NCBI GenBank assembly: GCA_000469685.2
Contig: LS997562.1
Location: forward strand, 9,624,007-9,688,006
DNA: 64,000 bases
Direction of reading: 5' to 3'
Source: Haemonchus contortus
Taxonomy: Eukaryota; Nematoda; Chromadorea; Rhabditida; Trichostrongylidae
Numbering within the stretch: the stretch's first letter is position 1; each line of letters starts with the position of its first letter. A program made the translations under genes and the position numbers. A model generated the notes under the pieces. That model searched no databases. It was not told the DNA's origin and saw nothing but the letters and a program-made list of their open reading frames with translations. Positions 37,637-49,476 of the stretch are shown here, one piece after another.

Positions 37637-40600
37637 ATGCGGCAGTTGACGGTGTGGCTGCTCGCGTTCTCAGCCATACGAACGGCGACGGCCGAATGTC
37701 CCGATCGGCACATATTCTCGGACCGACCAAGTACAGGTCAGAACTCAGGCAGAGAAGTAGAAGACAGTGTCTGCGTCTCTAACAACGTAATTGGGTTGTA
37801 ATTGTTTACGGTATCTCATTCCATATTGAACGAGCCAATGGGTTAGTGAGCCAGAGAAATAGATTCTGGAGTGGATGCCAGAGAAGCAAAGGAGAGACCA
37901 AGATCTATCTCTCTGCCATTTGACAAAGTAGTTATCCTCAAAATTTGACTTAATCTTCACCGTTACGTCTAAAGCCAACTTCTAGATTACGTCTAAAATT
38001 GTTCAAAAATCTATTTTTAATAGACTACAACCGCGAAACAAAAAGACTATAGTCAAAGAAGCAAAACAAGCTGACTACCTCAATCTCTGAATCCTTTTTC
38101 TCCAAAAAAAGTTGCAAACCTTAATGACATGCGTTTTTCCGACTTATTACCATATAAACATGAACGGAACTACGCTTCAATTGAATTCTTACGCGAATGT
38201 CAGAAGCAGAGAAATAGAGTTCTCCTTTCTGCATCACTAACCGGAATAAGGAAAATCATAGACGGTGATGTACAGTGCACTATTGACTATAGAACTTTGT
38301 CATTTGAATCGCTAGAGTGAGATCGGTTGCTTAATAAATCCACTGGTCAATCAATTATCGATCGGTTCTCGTTCAGGAACGCTCGAATCACCGGCGTTTC
38401 CGACACCATATCGATCGGATCTTTCATGTCTCTATAACATATCAACCGTGTCCTCCAATGTTATACACCTCACATTTTTATCATTTGATCTAGCCGAAAA
38501 CAACAGGTTCGTCCAACGATCGACCGATCGATCAATCGAACGCGTAAAATTGATTCTATCGACTTTCTATTCAGAAACAGTGGACAGTGCCTCGAAGCCT
38601 ACGTATTGGTGATCGTCGTCGATCGTCTAGGTGAGGAATCTCATGGTCAGAAGGATTTTCTCATTTCAATGATAGGCAATTGCGCTAAGAACCTGGACGT
38701 AGGAATATAGGAAGCAGCTAGTTCTCCAACACCTGAGTTCCGGCAATTCCCCGCTCCGACTTTCGAGTTCCGCTTTATTCCGTTTCTATATCTTCCTATG
38801 TCTCCAAGAAATTTCTATAAGCGGCTTTAAAGATCTCCGACTCTTTTTTTATCTATGACAAACTAGCAAAAAAAAATAAAGAGTTTCTCAAGGCCAAATT
38901 TACCCCACAAGTCCCGCCCACTCTATTATTCACGCCCCTCCCTAGCGAAAACGGCAGGCGCGACCAGCCAGCGAGAACGACGTGGATGTTGGATAGCGTG
39001 TCGATGGAGGAAAACAAAAGAAAGCAGAAAAATCCGAAAATACGACTCAGTTCATACTATCTCTGCGGTTGAGTAGGTACGGCCTCAAAAGGGACTATTG
39101 GTCCGGTTCACCGCCATACTTGCAACACGAGTAATCTATGACTATTTTTCACTTGACTATTCGACGAAACGCGAAGAGAATTCCAAAAACGTCCCGAATG
39201 AGGAAAACTTCGACGTATTTTTTTTCACTCCAAATGAGTTAAGGGCCGAATATAGTCGAGTCAAACCAGCCATTTCTCTTCTGTCGTACTGCGGGAAAAG
39301 ACAACTCAGACTTGCCTCAGCATCGTAGTTGACGAGGCTGTTGCAGTCCCCGAAGAGCATGTTGCCCTCGGGTTATCCATTAAAATGATCCGTATGTCAA
39401 AAGTCTTCCCATGGGTCCCCTGTGGCTTCCTCCGAATGCCAAGTAGTATCCATTTCAACGCTATCTTTACGCCAGTCGGCGTATGCCCATACTACAAAGC
39501 CGTACCATATTATTTTTCCTAAATGCTCGTAATAAATAAGTAAACAAATAGATAAATAATAACATCAAGTTGTGAGTACCATAAAGTGAATCCTGGCGCC
39601 TTTTTTTCGGCCTCAAAGAATACTACACAGAGCATATGATTCTCTCAATCATGTTTTCTGCTTTGAAGAATTTGGAAAGACGTGGCGTACCCCTGCCATC
39701 TTAATGCCTTTACAACTAATGAGGTCAGAACCAGTTACGATCTTTAAAACATGGATTCGGAGACGTGGAAGACTCCCTTCCCCCTTAACACACATCTCCC
39801 AATGAGGCCCGTGCATGGCCTAGTCTTGTAGGAACGAAGGGATAAGGGTAGCATACGTTATTTCATAATAGACAAAGAATTGATGCTTCAACGTTGTTGC
39901 TCCTTTAGATATGCTGCCTTCCGATTCGTCTTTCCGATTTCCGTTCCTCGGACGTTTTTTTCAAAAATCAAGAATTCTAATCGCTCTCAATTGTAGGAAA
40001 AGAGCACATCGGCAATCGTCTATGCGGAACAAGCTTGCCGTCGAAGATCGAGACGATGCAGCCAACTGTCTATGTACAGTTTGTCACCACTGCACCAGGA
40101 CGTCATCATCGTGGATTTCGTCTCCGCTATGATATCATCTATGAAGGTTGAATGTTTTGATTCTTAGTGGCCTTATCAGCAGTTACCTACCATCCATTTC
40201 CATTTGCCTAGAATCTTTCACTGTTCCGTTTTCATTCGATAGTTGTTCCCAGGAATTGAAATTCTTCACTAAGTCCTGCCTTTATCAGCCATCTTGAGAA
40301 TGAGCCTATTTTGGTTTCATTCCATCTCGTGCTAGCGCGCGTAACCAGCCAAAAAAATACGTCTCGGGGCCAATCCATCTCCGAGTAGAACTTCTTCTTC
40401 TCGGGCGAGTGTGGCACTATGACAAGAGTTCGACGAACTTCAAAGCTATACAACGACCAATTCATTACCGCCGATGTAAAACTCACTGGATTATTTCCAT
40501 GGACAAGCCCTGTACCTAATAATCCACCTAAAAATTCGTGACGCCTCAAACTTAAACTGACTGCCACTCGAATTTCTTACGAACCTCCTAGATTGATACA

Positions 40601-43600
40601 CAGGTAGGCTGTGGGAGAAGAAATACAAGTCATCTCGTATAGCCTAATCAAAGAGAGTCAAATAGGAGTCCAAAGTTCTAACATTCTGCCGATAGGATCG
40701 ATTAGGACCCTTTCGAACAATCTTCACTCCATGCACCGTCCGGGTGATGAACAGGGAAAATGCATTCGACTTCCATTCAGGACCATAGCGACGTTTTGAA
40801 TGCTTATGTGGTATATAGCGAACAAATTGCGGTGGCTAACCGATGTACTACTCACTGCTAGTAACTTCCTACTCGTCAACCGACCCCGGATTGTTCGGCT
40901 TGGTTGGCTTGGGCAGTTATTCATCCAAGGTTGGACCTGTGCATCACACGTGTGTCACTGCACCACTTCGGTCTGAACTACATCTGCCACATTTACGGTA
41001 TCGTCACGGCCAAGAAAAACTTGTGCTACTGCATGAACGCTCATTCCACTATGCATTCATTGACTGTCTGGGTGGTGTATCCCACTATTGCTCACCTACA
41101 CCTTCTTTCTTATTTTCTGAGAATTTCATTTTGAATTTTTCCTTTGTTTGATTATATAGATTACAAATATTATAGGTCTCATCAAGGAGCCACCGTCGTA
41201 TCTCCCAGATGATGAAAGAGAGTTTTCACGCGAGTGCGGTGGTGCAACGAAACCTGGGCAATTGACCGGTAAGTGAGCCTTCTACCGTTAATATGTATAA
41301 TGCATCCAGTGGCCAACCCCGCTTTAAAATGACGACTATGAGACTAAAAAATTGTTCACAATGCCTCACTGGACTCAACCTTTATCGCATTTAATCATAA
41401 GAGGCCTCGAAGAGAGGCAAACAATTTTTCAGCATTATACAAGAAGAAGAAAATATAAATCAACTGAAAAAGTGGTGAAAGTTGGGGAAGGAGTCTTAGA
41501 TGCTAAGTATCAAAGCAGTACAGTTTTGGTATAAGAAAAAACTAAAACGCTTAGGCAATAGAGGCTCTAGGAATGCACTGAAGTCCTCGTGCCAGTTACT
41601 AAAAGACCTTGGCGTGCTTTACCTAGTAACTTCGGGAACGTCCATTCCCCCCTAGCTAGCAAATAAATTCATCGTTTTTTTTGAAGAGAGAGTATTTTAA
41701 AAGAAGCACTTCCTAAATGTGCATCTGTCGCGACTGATTGCAAAATGCAACGCGATTCCTCTAAAGAGTGACTACTTTCAGGAGAAATCGTCTCGCCTGG
41801 CTATCCAGTAACTTATCCGCGAAATGCGACATGTTACTGGTTGATCCGAGTAGAACCACGGCAACGTGTCTATATACGCCTAGCACATCTACATCTATCT
41901 GCAACAATCGGTGGGTTCTAAAACGACAATCGGATACCGTATATTTCCGCCCATAAGGTTTTTTCCGTCAAATACTTCGCCCCCAGACTGTAACGGGGAT
42001 CACAAGCTTAATGTGAAGCTTTAGGAATCTTCTAAAGTGCCAAAAACTAAGCTGTCGTAGAACTGATCAGAGGGGGTCAGGAGTTACCCCTTTTTAAACT
42101 GGTTCGACACTGAAGATCCCGAAACGCTAGAGCCACCATCAGGTCCTATCCAGCTATCGAAGCGTTAGCTAAGCTCGAGGGGTTCCTCTTTCAAGTCAAT
42201 CCATTTTATATAAGCTATATCTAAGGGAGCGATTCTAGCTGACGTCCGACTACCATCGCCTTATCAATTTCAGAACTTTTACTTCGGCTTTTTGCCTTTT
42301 TCTGTCTCTCCGAGTTTGTGTCTCAAGTTTATGTTTCAGCTGAATGCGAGCGTGCGTCACTTTCCATCATCGACGGGTTCAAGCACGACAGCATTACTAT
42401 TAGGAAGGTTAGTGCTCTCTCATAGAATATAGTAGAGGAATTGCTTTGCGCAAAAGTTCCTTTCCGTTTCCATATCTAGGGGGGTCCCTTTATAAAGGTG
42501 AGGGGCTGGGGGAAATAGATTCGATTCTAATCTTGCGAAAAAAAGCGGATCATGTTAAGACTACTGAAAAAAGGAGTACCGATCGTTCATCAAGGGCCCC
42601 AAAGCATGAAAATAAGAGCATGGAATACATGAAGATCATAAGATATCGATCGAATTCAACGGCATTGCCGATCGCCCACCCCGCCCAGAATCTATCGCGG
42701 AGTGTAAACGCGCTAAGTGATCAGCATGGGCAGGGTCTCAGTTGACAAAGGCAAGAGATTCCAGCCCTCGAAGCGTAGTATCAATACAAGTGCTGACCAC
42801 AAGTCACTGAAACAAACTACAGAAATCATCTCACGCGCCGCGTACGCACACTGATGAGCTTTTCTGCTACTCTTTTATGTAATCATGTTCACATCTTTGG
42901 ACCTGATGACACACAGGGAATATTCATGGGTTCGATTTTCGTCTAGGCACAGGCACAACATGCTAAACTACAACAGTTATTTGATTTCCGTATATAATGA
43001 GGGGCTCATTATTAAAAAATTTTGTTCATTAAGGACATCTCGTCGGATACGTCGGAAGCACGATTTTGTGGAAGCCAATTGTATTACACCGAAGAAGGCA
43101 TGAAAAGCTATCTATCATCAGGAAATCGACTTTTAGTGAGGTAATCACTATTAATCGATCAGTCAATAATTGCTCAGGAGATAGAACAGCAGCAGCACTG
43201 AGAGTCCACCATACCATTCCTCTCAGTTTGCTACCATCAACTCATATCCTTTTTACTTCAATATTTGTCATCTTGGTGGATCCATCTTCAGAATCAGATA
43301 GATTAGCACTTCAGGACCATTAAAAGGAACAGAATGAAATCAATTAGAATCATAGAAATTTACTTTGACGGAATAAACGATAGTAGCTGACGTTAATCGG
43401 TAAAGAACGGTATCGAGTGATAGTAAGCAGCAAACATCAGTGGATTGGAGGAGGAAATACGAACGGAGTTTAAATAAGTAGAAAATGGACGTGAAATTGA
43501 TGAAAGCAGTACAAAATGATTGACGACATCAGCAGAAGGACCACGTAGGAAAGTGGGATCGATAGGGCGCTGCTTCAAAAATCGTCGATAGATCAAGATG

Positions 43601-46600
43601 TCGAAGGTGGTCATTCCCAAACAACCCGAGGCTTCCATTTTCCCAGGGCAGTCAACTGGTACAGGACTTGCCAAGAAGAACAAAACACTGATTTGTACAT
43701 AAATTGGCTTCACCAAGTATAGGCAACATATACATTCCATCACTGATATGATCCTAAGTGGAAATCACATGTGCATGGCGCAATCCGAGGCAGACCGTTT
43801 ATGTCGAGAGCTCCGGTTCTTTAACACAGATTACGACATATATAGTGAACTACTTGCACCTGAAATTTACCTGAAACGAACAAGCAACTCGATTTCATCC
43901 TTTCCCGTCGGCCTTCAACTCTCTTATAAGAGGAGGCATTTGGGGCAAATTAGACTGCGCCAAGTTCCTATTGAGAGCTGCCTAATCGGGCTGGTCCCAG
44001 ATGGGCGGTGGATGAGCTGAAATGGATGAGGGTGGGGGATCGACCAAAGACCGCATATAATAATAGCGCTCACTAGTTGAAAAGTACTGCCCTATAAAAC
44101 GGCTCAGCATGCGGTCACTGACTGGACATCTGGGCCCGGGATAGGATAAACTGAAAGCTGCCAGGGTCGACCTTGGGATCGGTTCCATAAAAATGATCTG
44201 ACTCTCAAGCAACGATGTTCGAGTATATCAGGAAGGCACCGCTTCATTTAACATCTTTGAGATATGCCGTGCATTAAACTTATATTTGGAAAAAAAAAAC
44301 TGGTACCACCAACCCACTTGGATTGGTCAACGGTACCCCCAATACATTGCAGCACGGCTTGGCTAATCCAAACAATGGCTCGCGGAGCCAAACTATTGCA
44401 AACTGGGGGGTTTTTTCATCCCTGCTTGGACTGAGCTGAATGAGCATTTCCAAAATAAGCCGAGGTGAAGGCCCTGGTGTAGGCCAAAACGGAACGAGAT
44501 CCGTGATTACACCAAGGGATCATCCGTATGGGAGTGTCACCATTTTGCCTTTTTCAATTTATCCTATTCTGAAGAATATTGCCCAGTATACGAGATCAGG
44601 ACGAGGCCCTATCGGAAAATTAAGTCCAAGGGCATAGCAGGAGGTCACAGATCCATCCTAGGGGATAAAGGATAAAGGATAAAGTTTTTGGCGTTAATCA
44701 ATCCCGTCTGAGGGATGCGCCCCCGCACTCGACTTCCATTCAGAATCGTAGTGGCGTAATGAGTGCGTATGTGGCCTATACAATGAATTGCGGTGGCCAG
44801 CCGATGTACAAGTCAGTGCTTTTATCTTCCCAGACGAGTCTGGTACCAATTCACCGACCCCGGAGGGATGGAAGGCTTGGTTGGCCTAGGCGGGCATCGA
44901 TCCGGAATTCGAACTCCTGACCGCGCGCGTGACATAGTGTGCCACTTGCCACTACACCACCTCCGCCCATCCTAGGGGATATCTCGATAAACCATTAAAC
45001 TACACCTTCAAATGGACCGACCTTTATCGCCAGAAGTCCCAAGTCAATATAAGAGGTAATTACGCACTCAATCAGAATGGAACGATGAACGGAAGCCAAC
45101 ACGTGGCTCATTCCAAGGGTGATTGATGAGCGCGACATGCTTCCTTTTTTGACCCTGCAAGATGGAAAACATCCTGACTAATCCGTCCGTAATGTAGTAC
45201 AACATCCAACGCGTCAATTTTTTTTACAAGACCTAAATCCGGACGAAAAGGATTTTTTCTCTTCAAAATACCAGTTCCATTCATTACAGGCTCTAGAAGC
45301 GTCGCAACGATGATGGATCGGGGCTGAAGCACGAGTAGCTTCGTCCAAATCCAGCGTGCCATTGGCAGCTTACTGAATGTCCATAAAAATGATGGATTAG
45401 CCATCTCCTGTAAAACCTCTTTCACTTCAAAAACAGAAATGGGAAGGGTTTCAAAAATCTTTGAGGTCTTCGGGCATTAAACCTCCCCATTTGGGGGATG
45501 TGCACCCCAATTTGACTTCCATTCAGAATTGTAGTGGCGTATTGAATGAGTATGTGGCCTATACAGTAACTTTGGTGGCCAGCCGATAGTCAAGTCAAGT
45601 CAGTGCTTTTATCCTCTCGGCGAATTTGGTACCATTTGACCGACACCGGAGGGATGGAAGGTTTGGCTTTTCTAGGCGGATGTCGGTCTGGGATTTGAAC
45701 TCGTAATCATGCGGGTGTGATAGTGCGCCTCTTACCACTACACCACCTCCGGAATGAGAATTTTTGAAAAGAAAAAAGGAAATAGTTGACAAATGCTACC
45801 AAATCTGGTCATAGTGGCTAAAAATACATTTTTTGGGAGGGGATGTGATCTTAATCGCCGCCTCAATTCATGCCAATTTCAGGCTCAACACCAAAGACCG
45901 ACCATCGTCATCAGTGAGTGGCCAACGAGTTGGATTCAAGGTACGACTTTCTCATCAAAGCTTCCCAGTTATTATCCCTATTCGTTGCCTTGCAGCTAAT
46001 TTGGACGGCTGTCGAAGGTCTGTTCGACGAGCTCCATCAACCTTCATCCGGTCTCACATCATCTGATCAGCATCGCCGAGCCAATCAGTACAACACATGC
46101 ACGCAATTCACCTGCCAAGGAGGCCAGATCTGCGTTGAACAGGTCAGACCTTTACTGCACGAGCGAAACTTTCTGGACCAGCTCAATCTCTTTTAAAAAT
46201 TGATTTGTAGGATCAAGGTGTATGTGCTATGCGACCACAATTGTGCATTCATTCGTCTCTTGTATGTAATGGAGTGCAAAATTGCGTCGAAGGTGATGAC
46301 AGCGACGAACAACATTGTGAGTAATGAGCTTTGCTTATCAAAAAGTATCCTCCCAGCGGTTCACGACCATTATAAAGTTATTCCCTTTTTGATCAACTTG
46401 AAGTGATCCTAACTGAGTCCATACTGGTAGAGGACCATGCAATGGTGCCGACAATTTAGTCTCCCTGAAGAAAGACATTTCTACTGGATGATTATGGTAG
46501 CTCGGAGGATATTGTCGCGTGCAAGCGTGCGACCGTGAGAATTCGGGTACAAAGTCTTACCCCCTTCGGAGCTCACCCAAAAAATAAGTGTTTTACCTTC

Positions 46601-47319
46601 AGTAAGCAATATCAGATCCAAAATCTAGTACTTGCCATACGTATGGGAGCAGCGCTTCTTGCTCACTACTCACCCCATACAGCGATCGACCGATACAAGG
46701 TAGCGGTCTAACGTTATAATGAGGAGAACCCTCTACGATCTAGTAGTCTCGAACGACGAGAAGCAGGGCGGGATAAGCAGTTTAAGATAAAATATGGTGG
46801 GTAGCGAGACAATTATCTAAGAGTAGATGTTCGCTGTGGGACAACTAGCTGAAATTATGTTAGGCCCAGGATTTCAGAGAAAGTCGTAAAGAAAACTATA
46901 AACGCCCTAATTTCTTGACAGTGTTCTAGCCTAGACACTAAAAAATACCAGTCCATGAAAATAGTGAACCAAATCTTTTCTTCGTTTCAGGTTACTCACG
47001 TGAGATCATCGCTGGCTCAGTGGGTGGTTTCATCGCTCTGATGGCAATCATCTTCATCTGTGTGTGCTGCGATCAATGGCGTAAACGACGTCGTCTACGC
47101 AAAATGCTACGTGAGCGACGTGCCATCGCCAATGGGAAGACCCAGCGTGGATACAGACACGACGTCCATCTGAATCACGACATCAGCGGATTCAACCGTG
47201 ACGACATCTCTGCTGCGGTCGCTGCGACACCGTCACGATTCCCGGTGCTTTGCAACGAGAACGACGTTGCTTTACCACGATATAACCGCGGTCCACCACC
47301 GCGACCGCCTCCTCGGTGA
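37637..47319 (+). CDS. NETO/SOL-2-like CUB-CUB-LDLa transmembrane protein
   Basis: Twelve exons, all with GT/AG borders and agreeing phases: 37637-37736, 38377-38506, 38575-38630, 39997-40146, 41176-41268, 41782-41910, 42340-42407, 43034-43140, 45883-45940, 45996-46142, 46211-46316, 46991-47319 (1473 nt, 490 residues). Residues 1-19 are a signal peptide (MRQLTVWLLAFS). CUB1 is about 21-145 (GTLESPAFPTPY, then RLCGTSLP). CUB2 is about 166-303 (CGGATKPGQLTG, EIVSPGYPVTYP, RFCGSQL, VGFKLIWTAV). An LDL-receptor class A module follows at about 332-382 (CNGVQNCVEGDDSDEQHC). The TM segment is about 387-408, followed by a basic cytoplasmic tail ending RGPPPRPPPR. This is the NETO architecture; in C. 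elegans SOL-2 it is an auxiliary subunit of ionotropic glutamate receptors at the cell surface. Function is inferred from architecture. Confidence 0.92.
40735..40990 (-). repeat. tRNA-derived SINE copy in a NETO-like gene intron
   Basis: Minus-strand copy in the intron 40147-41175, seen as 'gcattcgacttccattcagg' and 'aaccgaccccggattgttcgg'. Confidence 0.65.
43610..43785 (-). repeat. tRNA-derived SINE copy, diverged
   Basis: Minus-strand relic in the intron 43141-45882: 'gtcaactggtacaggacttg', 'ctgatttgtacataaattgg', 'gtataggcaacatatac'. Confidence 0.5.
44668..44968 (-). repeat. tRNA-derived SINE copy, well preserved
   Basis: A close minus-strand match to the reference copy at 24663, including the 'aaaggataaagg' tail repeat, 'ccgatgtacaagtcagtgc' and the tRNA-like end 'gtgccacttgccactacacc'. 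It lies in the 43141-45882 intron of the NETO-like gene. Confidence 0.85.
45462..45752 (-). repeat. tRNA-derived SINE copy
   Basis: A second minus-strand copy in the same intron, ending just 130 bp before the exon at 45883. Tail 'gggcattaaacctcccc', body 'gccgatagtcaagtcaagtc', head 'cttaccactacaccacctcc'. Confidence 0.8.
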
Positions 47320-47423
47320 CAATTAGAGAGCGAACTTTGACCGTGAGATACTGAAGTGGCTTTCGGGATACAGCTGACAAGGGTTTCGTAGGATGCTCCA
47401 AAATACTGCCAAATGTAGTGCCC

Positions 47424-47429
47424 AATAAA
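47424..47429 (+). other. Poly(A) signal of the NETO-like gene
   Basis: AATAAA lies 105 bp after the stop codon at 47319, the first canonical signal downstream. Confidence 0.6.
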
Positions 47430-48884
47430 ATCAATAATCGATTAGAATTCGGGGAATGAATCTACTAGCCACTGAGAAACTATTTTGACGAAAGGAAATT
47501 ATTATGTGAGTTACCGCGGTCAAGGCTCGCTCTGGAACGCGTTTGAATTCCTGTGCCTTAGGATATGTTATCGATTTTTTCATTTTCAATCCCTCGGCGT
47601 TTACACTCACACGTACTTCTCGTTAGGTTCTGTTTCAATGCAGTTCGACACTAGAGATCAGCAGTACTTTTAATTCGAAAATGAGTTAGTCAAATCAGTA
47701 ATGCTGCCTGAAGCGTTGTTTGGAACTGGGCCAAAACTCGTCTCTGCGACTACGAGCATGAAGACAGTGTCTGGGTGTCATATGGTGTGGGTGGTAGGTA
47801 GGGTTCTATCATAGCCGGACATCACTACTAAATCGTGAAGTGCGCAAAAACCTCAGACAGTCCTCTCAGGAGCCCTATTGGAGATGAAAGGTCCTGAAAC
47901 GAATGACCGAAGGTTTTGGCGCGCCGACGGCAGCCAAACATGACAACCAGTAGATGGGAAGGAGCCCCGAACGAATTCCTGGTTTTGATAGGTGCACAAA
48001 CGGCTGCATCAGACTGGCCAAAAACGATGATTGTATTCAACCAGTACAACTTACCTTCCTACAGTAATCTAGGTTGATTGAGCATAGGGAAGTGAGCCCA
48101 AAGAAGGTGCCGAAATCGATTTTCATCAAACCTAATTTCGAATTCCGAAGCAGGATGACCAGTAAGTAGGCTGTGCTCATTTCTGGACCCGATTCGGTAT
48201 CTAAGGGAGGAGCTATGAGCTTCATTAGGAACTCGATAAGATCAATCTCAGCTTTCGAGGTTGATTCCCCTGCTCTACCTATCCTTTTCGTGTGGGCTCA
48301 AATGAAAACTCCGTAAGGACGAAAAAGAGTGCTCGGAGGAAGCCCCTTCCCCAGCTTACCCCGGACCTCAAACTTTTTTAGCGCTCATTCCCACGCAACG
48401 CTTTAGGTGGGCCCAGTCTGACCGGTCGGCTGCCGTAACCATATGGATCATTTTCGACTAATTCAATGAAACGGTAAGATCAGAGTCAGGCATCGATTCT
48501 TCGCTGACCGTTCACTCTCTCAACAAGTGTTGCTCTGCATTGAATTACCTTCATATCTGTTCCCATAGAGGATTTTATTTTGCTCAAATAATGCTTTGAG
48601 AACTTTGCTACTTTGATTGTTTCTATCTAGGCTTATAGCACTCAATCATGATCACATCCCTTAGAATTGATCTCATTGTACACGTCGTCGTTGACATGCA
48701 GAGCTTTCCCATTCCACGCAATGCAGCGTATATTGCTCAGAGATGTTGTTGAACAATGTGGAAGAACGCGCGTTTATACTTATTAGTTTCCACGCATCAA
48801 GTGATTTGTAGGTGATTATTAAATGTGAATGAATAAATGCTTTGTATAGTCTCATAAGGTTTGCGATCTATGGTCGAAATTTCA
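47430..48884. other. Intergenic spacer
   Basis: About 2 kb separates the NETO-like gene from the next plus-strand gene. Apart from the tRNA-like sequence at 48885 and a SINE at 49005, I see no feature here. The spacing is too wide for a typical nematode operon. Confidence 0.4.
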
Positions 48885-48955
48885 GTCTCGGACGGGACTC
48901 GAACCCGTACTTGTGCTGTCGGGGCGCCGTGCTCTATCCCTTGTACTACCGAAAC
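48885..48955 (-). tRNA. tRNA-like sequence, probably a pseudogene
   Basis: On the minus strand, GTTTCGG at the 5' end pairs with CCGAGAC at the 3' end (7 bp acceptor-like stem), and a perfect T arm ACGGG-TTCGAGT-CCCGT precedes it. The D arm pairs poorly and I cannot fold a clean anticodon stem, so an anticodon is not assigned. A decayed tRNA gene or a tRNA-related repeat head fits best. Confidence 0.4.
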
Positions 48956-49004
48956 CCCGCTTGCCCTCGCCTTCTTAATGGCTTTGCATAGTTATCTTGA
49001 TGCG

Positions 49005-49235
49005 CTATCACATATGCATAGTTCGGGTATTGAATCACGGATCGATACTCGCCCAAGCCAACCATCCATAGCTTCTGGGTCAGTTGGACGGTACCATACT
49101 CTTCTGGGGAGATAAAAGCACTGACTTATATATCAACTGGCCGCCGTAGGTCATTGTGTAAGCCACACACGCCTTCAAACGCCTCCAGGAATTCGATGAA
49201 AGGTGGATGTGACGGCGCATCCCGTAAACGAGATC
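49005..49235 (+). repeat. tRNA-derived SINE copy, diverged
   Basis: Plus-strand relic with 'gttcgggtattgaatcacgg', 'ccatagcttctgggtcagttg' and 'gactcttctggggagat'-like segments in the family order. Confidence 0.55.
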
Positions 49236-49476
49236 GACTGAAGCTGAAGCACTTCACCCTCCCTTCACGCTCATTAGCCCAAGTTTCGTTACAGCTTCAA
49301 TCTACAGAGAAGCTCTGACCCGATTGTTCCAAGAGAACTTCCAAAGGGGATGCTGCCAAGGGAGCTGATCGAGAGGGAAAATGTCCGCTGCGCGCGTCCG
49401 TCGAAATAGGTCACCCCGCCCACTTCGCGCGCGGCGCACTCCACTGAGGTCTCGAGATGACATTACAGTACATCGA

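Noticed and set aside
40232..40567. 111-codon minus-strand frame in a NETO-like gene intron
   Set aside because: Not repeated elsewhere in the window, no recognisable domain and no splice partners; may be chance or an old insertion.
44793..44975. Frame starting MASRCTSQCFYLPRRVWYQF (and similar ones at 24637-24843, 36890-37273)
   Set aside because: These recur wherever the SINE occurs and are translations of the SINE.
45108..45425. 105-codon minus-strand frame in another NETO-like gene intron
   Set aside because: Protein-like in places but no recognised domain or partner exons; possibly a transposon relic, too weak to call.
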